Assembly: GCA_039566865.1 (NCBI GenBank)
Contig: CM076947.1
Location: 6,889,501-6,953,500, forward strand
Length of the DNA stretch: 64,000 nt
Source: Aurelia coerulea
Taxonomy: Eukaryota; Cnidaria; Scyphozoa; Semaeostomeae; Ulmaridae
Reading direction: 5' to 3'
Made by a program: the position numbers and the translations under genes. The notes below the pieces were generated by a model. That model ran no database searches. It had not been told where the DNA came from and was given only the letters and a program-made list of their open reading frames with translations. Position 1 is the first letter of the stretch. Each line of letters starts with the position of its first letter. This document shows, one piece after another, positions 55,469 to 64,000 of the stretch.

Positions 55469-56029
55469 ACAAGCACATCTCATTTCATTGGGCCTAAACG
55501 TATCTTCAGACAAGTGAATCTTCACTAAAGTTAGCCTGACGGAATCTATGGACAAAGGGCTAGTGTTGCGGAAGAAATACTGATAAATAGTGAGCATTCA
55601 ACAAAGCAGCCGAGCCGGGCCTAATATAAACACTGGATCCATCGATCCCGACAATGATGGCAAACAACAAACAACTCATACGATTAGGTCATTATTGAGA
55701 CGTAAGTGGAGCTAAATTACCTTTCCTTCTCACTTCTTTTATCTCAATTCACTCGAGCAAACTACTTCAGAATCGTCGCAGTCAGGAAGAAGGAATCTTG
55801 CTTGATGGGTAACCATATTGGAAAGTATATCGAGAATCTCCTAGCACTACAAATTTGCAATGCAGAGCTCACTTTCACGTGCACATTTAGAATGCAACTG
55901 CTATGCGCATGCCCTGGTGTATCTATTTATAGAAAGTGCCTGATATATGCTGAAATTCCCTTTAAGCTGGTATATAAATTGCCCATCAAGCTGGTATATA
56001 AATTGCACCCCAGGTGCGAGATCCACCTG

Positions 56030-57257
56030 CGCCAAATCCTTAAAAAATTTGTCCCTGTGGATGCGTTATGGACTCGTTCCAACAACCCTAATTTGAAGGA
56101 ACAAAATATCTCAACATATACCGGGTGTCTCAAAAAAAAGTACCCTCTTTTGACTCAACAAGGCAACAAAACGATAATATTTCGGGACTTTTTGAATTCA
56201 TGGCTACATCTGTTGGGCTTCAACTTAAATGCACATACCTTGCATTTGGAAATCGATCACCAAACACCGGAGATATGAGTTCACAATTTCAAAATTTGGA
56301 GTGCACCTGAAACCAGAGGTTTTGAGAAATGGCCTAGCCATAATTTGACAATAAAGAGGTCAAAAAGGAATTTTCGACTTTGACCTTTACTTTTTATTTT
56401 TGAAAAGATTCATACCTTGAATTACTTCAATTGTTCTTGAAGGGACTTTTCTTTTGAGGAAACGGTCCTTGCATTGCATTCGATCCCCAAGTGTTTTGTA
56501 TAAAAGAAGAGGAAAAGGAGCACATGCACGCTTATTTTGGAGATGTGGCACGACCTTATCACTCTTACCACATATTTAATATATTTGTTTAATCAGCGCC
56601 ATGTCTATGCATCTAGTATTCTTTTCAAAAGCAAAACACGGAAACTTAAAGTCTACAGGTACTTTGGAAAATGTTCACGATACAAATCATGACTAGGCCC
56701 TTTTTCAAAACCTCTGGTTTTGGGTGCACTGTAAATTTTGACTTTGCGAACCTGTATCTCTGGTGTTTGGTGGACGATTTCAAAATGCAAGGTACGTGCA
56801 TCTAAGTTGAACATTGATCAATTTAGCTGTGAAGTCGGAGAGCAATGATAATTTATTGCTTGGTTCCTATTTCCAGTCAAAAGGGGGTACTTTTTTCTGA
56901 GACACCCGGTATATGACACAAGTCAAGGTCTACTGTTGTTCCTTTCACGTCTTCTTTGCGCCCTGATTCCCCATTCTCTGTTTTCTTTAGACACTCACGT
57001 ACTTGAGGGATGAAAAGCCTCTGTGCTGATCCCCAACTCTGTCTGTCTGTTCTCTTGATATCTTCAATTCTTAGACCATGTTCATGAGAGGAAAATCTTT
57101 CATGGACCAGTTCCAAGTGGCTTATATGAGATGTGTGCCCGCCATGGCAAAGACGTTGTGTTCCATGATCTAGCGGATACCTTAATTTCTTTCCATTGTG
57201 AATATAGTCTTGATTCATAATGTTCCAGGAGCACATAACTCCATGTGACAACGACAA
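56030..57257 (-). pseudogene. Unnamed multi-copy-type gene fragment split by a MITE
   Basis: The minus-strand frame 57257-56911 reads NQDYIHNGKKLRYPLDHGTQ, LELVHERFSSHEHGLRIEDI and RQSWGSAQRLFIPQVRECL, a pattern I associate with a repeated uncharacterised invertebrate protein but cannot name. It meets the MITE at 56909. Left of it (56118 down to about 56030) the same frame resumes with LRYFVPSN, a TAG stop, then RVHNASTGTNFLRIWRRWI, which also looks conserved. So the coding sequence predates the MITE and was already, or has since become, inactive. Confidence 0.5.
56121..56909. mobile_element. Tc1/mariner-type MITE with TA duplication
   Basis: The ends are inverted over at least 35 bases: CCGGGTGTCTCAAAAAAAAG at the left, and GTACTTTTTTCTGAGACACCCGG at the right in reverse. 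They are flanked by TA on both sides (56119-56120, 56910-56911). Inner parts are also roughly palindromic (AACCAGAGGTTTTGA / CAAAACCTCTGGTTT). 789 bases, non-coding. Confidence 0.85.
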
Positions 57258-58124
57258 AAAGCAAGGAGATCATATAAAAACATTGCACCTTGCAAACACG
57301 TCTTTGAAAGAAAAAGTAAGTATTTTCGTAGCAGAAAAGAAAACTTTGGATGACCTACTTTTCAAAGAATGCGATACACTGACAGCAAAGATCCAACTTT
57401 TAGAGAAAAAATGTGATGAAAATCAGATCAAAGTGAACAATTTAAGAAATTACCATAACATTCTGAACGAGGGATACTTCTCATTCTTAGAAAAATTTAA
57501 CGACATTGCCATTTGCGAGCAAACTGGAGAAAAGCTTTAAAAAAACAGTTGTGCAATATCCAGCAAGACGTCATTGTCGCCGTCGAAAACACAGAAAACA
57601 TAGAAAAAGCCTTTCAACCTTTGACAAATAAAGTTAGTGATAAGGTAAATAATCTTAGTCAAATAATTAAAAGACGTGAGGCAAATGAATCATTGAAGAA
57701 CCACACTCCAGAAATCACTGAAGAAGAAATACGATCACCTGTCGTCAGTAATGACAGTACACAACATGAGGCTAATGTTACAAAACCTGATAATGCAGTG
57801 ATTAAATCAGAGGACCATGAGAAAGAGACAGAGTTGGGCCAAAGTTGTCATTCACTACAAAAGACAACTACAGATTTACTCCCAATACAATTAACAATAC
57901 CAATACAACAATTACGAACAATTACACTAATAACACTAATTAAGATACCTAAATACTGTATGTTCAATTTGAATGAATATGATATATTCCCCCCCCCCAC
58001 CCCTCTCTACTCAATGTGCATTGAAATACTATGCGAAAAATGGTGGAGGGAGGGTGGGGAAATTGAAGTCTGCACTGCTGCCAAATATTTTCTGACTGAG
58101 TCGATAGCACGAGGACAGACTTAG
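57220..58124 (+). pseudogene. Coiled-coil protein remnant in two frames
   Basis: 57220-57540 is a K/E/L-rich frame (EKKTLDDLLFKECDTLTAKI) ending in KFNDIA. Near 57510 the sense moves to another frame (57513-58124) with IQQDVIVAVENTENIEKAF and KVSDKVNNLSQIIKRRE, then low-complexity text. The shift suggests a decayed single gene. A splice acceptor (TGTTCCAG) precedes 57229. No family recognised. Confidence 0.4.
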
Positions 58125-59068
58125 ATATAGTAGTAGGGCAAGCCAAATATGGAACGAGGAAATACATCCAATCAAATGATTGGCTGGAAGCTGCTTACGT
58201 ATTTGTGTTGCGACATCAACCAGGAACTAGGATATTGAATGAGACAATGACTCAATTATGGTGCATCTTGTGACTGCATCCTTGTGACTGCATCCTTGTG
58301 ACTGTCATGCAAGTATGACTAGGCAATGACGCATTAGCAATGCTCAGCAAAATGCAACTTAGGCCCAACTCCTAGCTCCCTGATTTAAACTTACATTAAG
58401 GCAAAAATTCCTCAATGTACACACACATCCTCAGAATGCCTCACATGCTGAGAATCGCAAATTGCATGGTTTTGCTGATGCCAACAAAAAGGCATGTTGT
58501 GCAATGGTTTTTCTTGTTTGTAAAACCACACAAGGCTTGTACTCTAAAAGTATAAAAATTGTTCATAACAATCAATAGAAACAATTTTGACCATTTAAGG
58601 TTATCTAACACATTTGTTATTATTTATATGACGTCATAAACTTTGATGAAGTACTGAACGTTACATTTGCTGGCATCATCAAAAATAGATACAACTATAT
58701 ATCATCTGAAAGCTCCTATCGATGCTACGTGTTGAAAAGAGCTCTTTATCTTCTAACTGATGACACTCCATTAAATAATTTTTGCCGCGGGCACTTTGGG
58801 AATTTAGAAAGTAGAATTGTATTTTTGCAAGTATGAGTATGGACAGCCCAAATCAAAATTTCCGCAAAGCCACCTAGCGGGAAATTTTTGGGAAACGCTC
58901 TGAACTGTAGCTGGATACCATAGCTTGTTTGTATTTTAGGTTTGGGTTTGATATATTGTTTAATAGGGGTGTTAATGAGGGCCATGTTTCCTTCATTTGT
59001 TTAATCTGATTTTGACTCTGAATGTGATTCTGAATATTGTGCTGGGGACACGAAAGTCCTTAGAAAGA
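58125..59068. other. Non-coding stretch
   Basis: No convincing gene or element ends. A short triple repeat (CTTGTGACTGCATC) is at about 58268-58305. Confidence 0.4.
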
Positions 59069-59815
59069 GGTTTGCTAGCCTGCGTGCTGACCTATTGTCC
59101 AAAGAAGGAAAGGGTCTGCGCAACTACGAGCCAAAGCTTGCCGGGCCTTCTCGTAATTTATTCTGATGGCCTCGTAATAAGTCACTAAATATTACTTGAT
59201 CCAATCCTCCCAATGTAGCATTTTCTATGGCTGTTGCTGTTGTATCTCTTTGTTTGGCCTTTTTTGCAAAGCGTTGTTTGTTAGTCAAACGATTGTTTCA
59301 CAGAGAGAAGGTAGATTAATGAACATAAAGGCATGTTTTGACAAGTTCTTTTGAATTCGTCACAGCAATGATTCAGCAATCTTACCTTTTGAAATAGTGT
59401 TCTAGAATCTTCAAAGGTCCTTGTTTTCTTCTTTTGTGTGATTGTTATCAGACAGAATAGGTTTCTCTTCCTCAGGGACAGGGACAAGACCCAAGAGCAG
59501 ACTGAAAATAAAACCAACATGTGAAACGCGATCTGAGCATGAAACTGTTTGCTATGTATTTTGAAATTAATAAATGTTGTTTCTCAAATATATTCTCAAA
59601 TACAATTGCGTCAAAATCTTTTCTGTGGTGCGCCATTTTGTTTTCAGTGCGACTGACCACTGGTATTTCCTGTAGTTGCATAATTACATGGTCTTTTGTG
59701 ATATTGCATCAATTAAATTCCAGAAACCTAGAATGAGCGGCAAACTTTGGCTCGTAGTTGTGCAGACCCTTTCCTCCTTTGGACAATGGGTCTGCGCGCA
59801 GGCTAGGGGTTTGCT
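59069..59815. repeat. Inverted repeat pair, MITE-like
   Basis: TTTGCTAGCCTGCGTGC...ATTGTCCAAAGAAGGAAAGG...ACTACGAGCCAAAG at 59069-59155 is repeated in reverse complement at 59736-59815. The pair brackets about 580 non-coding bases. Terminal bases and target duplications could not be settled. Confidence 0.6.
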
Positions 59816-60207
59816 GAGTTTCCATGAGTTGATATCCGCTTCTTTTGCAATAAGGCCTTTTGCTTTCTTTGCTAGAGGCATCTTAACCTTCCTTTTCCTG
59901 ACTCTTTCAGGAGGCGTATTAGCCTTCCTATGTTATGGAGGACTAATAGCCTTCCTCGTGCCCTCTGCAATGTTTTCAGTTGATCTGTGAGTATCGGAGT
60001 AATCTTTATGTTCCTGACCGCTATCCCATTCGTTTCCACTTGCAAAGGATCCAAAATGTGTTTCTGATTCTTTATCTGATCTTTCTTCATTTTCATACAT
60101 TGATTGTAACGGTTTATTTTATGTCAAAAGTGTCAGAGAGTTCTCTCTGGAGGCCGTATTTCGAGTCGAGGGGGAACAAACAAGGCTGAAAAACTAGGGC
60201 CTTGGCC

Positions 60208-60510
60208 CTAGTTCGACCAAAGGTCCTTGTTATGCGTATTAAATCTTAAGATTTTATAAGAAATGAAATCAGCATTACTCTGCATTACCAGTTCCAGATT
60301 GTGTTCAGTTAAACTATGGTTGTCAAACAGTGGATGCTCATGATTTTTCCATGAATTCTGGCAGCAAACATTGTATTCCTCTTTCAACATGAGACGGCAA
60401 AATCCACATTGAAACCATATTGGATGGTCATAAATAGATCTTTGTAGAATTGTAGTTCTAGCTATGACCTCATCATTGCCAATTTCATTAATCTCAAATT
60501 TTGATGTGAC
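60208..60510 (-). CDS. Fragment with a P2X7-intracellular-type Cys motif
   Basis: The minus-strand frame reads IYDHPIWFQCGFCRLMLKEE followed by YNVCCQNSWKN. The W-x-x-C-x-x-C-x-x-M...E...CC-Q pattern matches the zinc-binding start of the P2X7 intracellular domain, which is multiplied in marine invertebrates as free-standing proteins. The rest (FDNHSLTEHNLELVMQSN) fits loosely. No flanking exons were identified. Stop at 60208. Confidence 0.4.
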   Translation of the reverse strand, partial: VTSKFEINEIGNDEVIARTTILQRSIYDHPIWFQCGFCRLMLKEEYNVCCQNSWKNHEHPLFDNHSLTEHNLELVMQSNADFISYKILRFNTHNKDLWSN

Positions 60511-60959
60511 AATATTTTAAACTGTTGGTGAAAATGTTGCCATTCCAGCCAATAACTATGGTAACCTGTTCCTTGTTTAGACTATCACACAATGTCTGAA
60601 AAAGGACAGAATAAACAAGATTGCAAAAGTCCTTGTATATGGATTAATGTATTACTCATTCCAACTTACTGTACATTAAGGCAAATCAACAGCATCTTGG
60701 AATGTCTTAGAGCTCGGGCTAAAAGAAGATATCAAAACGTAATGAAAATGAGCACTTTGTTCTTCAGTACGAAATGAGGACCTCGAGTACAGGCTGAGAA
60801 ATGAAGAAAAGTCTAAAAATCGAAAAGAGGCAACAAATAATGGATTTGAGGCTAGTAATCATTATCTTACATGGTAAAATCCTTTTGTGGTTAATTGTTG
60901 TTGGTGGTTGTGGGTCACACTGCATGAGATTTTGAATTTACAATGAAATTAAAGTTCAT

Positions 60960-61210
60960 GTAAAACAATTGTAAAGGGCATATTTCAATGAACATTTATA
61001 AAATTTACAAATTTTGTAAAGATCGATCTTTACATGACATTTAATATTCAAAATAAATATTGTAAAGTGCCACCTTTTCATGACATTTACAAACAAATGT
61101 AACGTCGTTTTAAATGTGACATTTACGATGATTTACATCAAGTTGTAAACAGGTATGAAACATGAAGTTTACGGCTTTTAGTTAGATGTAAATGTCAAGT
61201 AAATTGGATA
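60960..61210. repeat. Cluster of TTTACA/TGTAAA motifs
   Basis: More than ten TTTACA or TGTAAA motifs lie in both orientations, some forming short hairpins (ATTTACAAATTTTGTAAA). Low-complexity palindromic DNA; no terminal repeats established. Confidence 0.45.
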
Positions 61211-61613
61211 TTTTGAGGATATTTTGAGGATTTGTAAATGGTAGGTTTTTTAAGTTTCAAAAAAACTGCCTATGGAAAATTGGTAGCTTTCAAATAATTT
61301 ATGCTTGTATTCTTAGTACCTTAAAAGGCCCATTTTGTGCTTTGTTTTGTTCCTACGATCCTACTATGATTTTTAGTCGCCAAAAACGAATAGTTTTTTA
61401 TTTTGTTGCAAATCTCCCACTGTTGTTGACAAAAAGCAACAAAAGACCAATTCCAAAGAACAGTGGGTGATCCGCCTTTGCAGTAGGAAGCAAAGCCTTT
61501 TCATAGTCAGCCTTCTGAAGGACTAGTAAAGAAGATACAAATAAAGTTAACATAAATAACTTATAATTTATCACACAATTCTCAATATTATTACATGTGA
61601 TATTAAGGGCTAC

Positions 61614-61855
61614 AGGGCTGTTTATATGGGGAAAACACCTCACCAGGGGCTGACAGGTAAGGTAAATTTATTTTAATACATATTAATATTGTAGTATTTT
61701 CAAATGCACACAAAAAGAGGTAAGATCCCACTATACCAGTGGTGTTGCATTGGTTATATAAACAATGGGATGCTATGGGAAGGTGCAATCTAGCCTGTCA
61801 GCCTAGGGTCTAGCAGGTGATGTGTTTTCCTTATATAAACAACCCCTAAGTAAAT
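61614..61855. repeat. MITE-like inverted repeat element
   Basis: The left end reads CAGGGCTGTTTATATGGGGA followed by AAACACCTCACC. The right end reads GGTGATGTGTTTTCCTTATATAAACAACCCCT, its approximate reverse complement. CTGACAGG and CCTGTCAG follow just inside. About 240 bases, non-coding; no target duplication found. Confidence 0.6.
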
Positions 61856-62977
61856 AGTTAATCTGCCACATTAAATTAATCAGCTGGGACGAAGAATACC
61901 AATAGCTAATCAATACACACAAAATCAAAGTTCAATAAATACTGTATTGTGATTTGGGCAAAGAATTGAATAAACGTTCAATGTTTGATGTTCAAAGCAA
62001 ACTGTCAAATTCCCCCCCTGTTTATCCTGAATTAACAAAGGTAAGGACTCTGGGTTTTTGTTCAATTCATATGTTTTTGCCTCAAAACAACAAGAAATTA
62101 AAGGGACTGTTTCATTTGCCACACCTTACACATGTCATCTTTTGGTTGGCCTTTGTTGTTGCCATTTAAATGACCCATGGGAATGGATACAACAAAGGCA
62201 ACCAAGTGCTGGCAGTAATCAATAACTTGTATTTGCACTGGTAGCGAAGCTAAAAGATGGTTGAATTACAGTGAATCAATGGATGAATCTTGAAGAGAGA
62301 TTAGCACCAATACCTATCCAAACAGGAATATTTATATTCAAATAGGATCAATAAATTTCTTTGAAAGGGAATTGAGAGCCTTAATGCATCATCAGGATGG
62401 ATTTAAATGAAGTATGTGGACAATTATTTCATGGAATACTGTAATCACTCATTCGCAGCAGCTATGATTATGCAGTGAGCATTTTGTTTGATACATTTAA
62501 TTTCAAAAAGTCAATTGATTGCTTTAGCCTTCCAACAGAAAATGGCAGCAACAAAGTTCCCTAAATCATCCTATTTGGGAATAAAACATTACTCTTAACA
62601 GAGCAATGTGAAACCAAGTTCTAAATCCAATTTCTATTAAACACTAAGGAAAACTATTCAAATGTTTGACTATATATAGAGTTAATCATTCATTACCCAC
62701 ATGACACTGTCATCTATTTTTCTTGACATTAGCAGCTGCAAGGACTGACTCTTTGTACATACTAAAGTTCATTGTATGCTTTGCTGACATTGTCATCATG
62801 CCCATCCTCAAAGCAACTTGCATCAGCTTCTTTTCTCTTGTGTTCAAGATGTCTTTTTGCCACAGTGCTCTTAATTCTGCTACATTCTATGTGAAAACAA
62901 ATTAAATGACATGTCAATACCAAGATTATTAGATTATTAATGCATATGAATGATCTAAAATTGGTAAAGTGATTTAA

Positions 62978-63111
62978 AGGGAGTACAAAGACCAGCAGCC
63001 TTTGCCGTCGTTTGTTTTTGTTTTTGAGAATTTCGTACAGTCAATTATTCTGGAAGCTGTGCAGAGCAAGTCACTGACTTCATACAAAGCATGCTGGTCT
63101 TTGTACTCCCT
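62978..63111. mobile_element. 134-bp MITE with TTAA duplication
   Basis: AGGGAGTACAAAGACCAGCA at the left end and its exact reverse complement at the right are flanked by TTAA on both sides (62974-62977, 63112-63115). TTAA targets are used by piggyBac- and Kolobok-type transposases. No coding capacity. Confidence 0.85.
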
Positions 63112-63115
63112 TTAA

Positions 63116-64000
63116 TTCAATTATCCTGGAATGCAATAAACAATATCAAACTAGGTGAGACACTTTTTATGCCAGTTAAAATTAACCCAACCAACATGAA
63201 ACTTCTAATTTCACCTTATGTTCTATTCTTGAACCACCCTAATACTGTATGATTGTCCATTACATAATGGCATTACAATTGCACATAAGGAGTCCTAAAA
63301 ATAGTTGCCCTCCTGTTTGAACAGTGACAGAGAAACAAACCATTGTCTCATTGTGAATCATGTTAATGGAAATCACTTCCTTAAAGTCTAGCGTGGATGC
63401 GCATAATTTGCCTGACTTTTTCGTGATCAAAACACCTCAAAAATATGAATTTTCCAAAAATCTTTGCTTGAGATACCCTTGAAAAAGTAAGAAGTCTAGC
63501 AATGGAGGTATGTTCCATTTCTTCCATATTTTAAAACAAATTAGGTGTGAATGCACGTAACCGCTTGTCAATTTAAAATAGATTCATGTTCAAACTCAGC
63601 AAACCCTATAGTGTGGACCACATGATCTTGTCTTATGTTGGATACTTTCTCTTTGAACATCAAGAAAGTCATGCTTTCTACTAAGAAAGCAGACAAATAT
63701 GATTTTTCTTGTCTTTTCATGGAGTTCAAGCTCCAAACTATTGGAACTCAGTAAAAATGCAATTTTTTTGTGGATTTGGAGCTGCAGACAATGATCTTAA
63801 CAATAAACTGTTTTAGCTCTTTCTTTTGAACATTTCAGGTATTCCCTTTTTTCAGGAAAATGATGAGAGAAAATCAATACGTGCATACACAGAAATGAAA
63901 AAAACCTAAGTTATGGGCATTGTATATAATAGATACCATTTATAATTTTTATCAAATGGCACACATATCTACTAAGATCACCGGGTATTTTAGGTTATTT
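63116..64000. other. Non-coding stretch to the window end
   Basis: AT-rich DNA with no gene, repeat or element end that I can support. Confidence 0.4.

Noticed and set aside
1..64000. CRISPR array, operons or bacterial features
   Set aside because: The regular 17-, 20- and 21-bp repeats lack CRISPR-like spacers, and spliced exons show the DNA is animal nuclear.

Overview
The window looks like AT-rich nuclear DNA of an invertebrate animal. Introns have GT..AG ends, there is a 28S rRNA fragment of animal type, CR1/L2-type retrotransposons are present, and so are gene families expanded in marine invertebrates (OTU exon, protein-kinase exon, a Cys-rich motif like the P2X7 intracellular domain). 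The transposon mix (Academ-like, ISL2EU-like and Mutator-like elements, many MITEs) fits a cnidarian such as a coral or anemone best. That placement is inference; no single-copy host gene fixes the species.

Layout. 1-5.5 kb: a short A-tailed repeat, a tandem ~120-bp repeat and a CR1/L2-type LINE with an intact 1111-codon ORF2. 5.5-6.5 kb: a compact unit of unrecognised, partly overlapping ORFs, cut at its 5' side by the LINE. 6.7-7.3 kb: a reversed 28S rRNA fragment that begins exactly at the R2 retrotransposon target. 7.5-11.1 kb: a second, damaged LINE (esterase ORF1 remnant plus ORF2). 11.5-14.1 kb: a divergent pair of genes around an ACGTA-repeat promoter; one is a RING/coiled-coil gene with a frameshift.

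14.87-32.47 kb: one 17.6-kb DNA transposon with ~160-180-bp terminal inverted repeats. It carries a spliced DUF6589-like transposase on + and a RecQ-type helicase on -, the arrangement of helicase-bearing Academ elements. It is decayed (two nonsense codons in the transposase; a frameshift and a retroposed insertion in the helicase) and is loaded with MITEs, a tRNA-derived SINE and a triplicated intronic repeat.

33.4-40.3 kb: an island of mostly intronless, closely packed minus-strand ORFs (P-loop NTPase fragment, small very basic protein, 503-, 197-, 283- and 91-codon ORFs) and a divergent spliced RING-finger gene. Four arrays of TTATC (GATAA) boxes at exact 17- or 20-bp periods occur here; two stand just upstream of TATA boxes. 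I read this as a candidate endogenised DNA-virus-like or virus-derived element with its own promoter code. It is the best candidate for something undescribed.

40.3-43.9 kb: exon-like pieces of host multi-copy families (OTU, kinase). 43.97-53.82 kb: three DNA transposons nested inside one another. An ISL2EU-like element (YqaJ nuclease plus THAP transposase) sits with an AT duplication inside the transposase gene of a Mutator-like element, which is flanked by an 8-bp duplication and lies inside an element with ~400-bp TIRs. 54-64 kb: mostly non-coding DNA with several MITEs, a gene fragment split by a TA-flanked MITE, a frameshifted coiled-coil ORF pair and a Cys-motif fragment.
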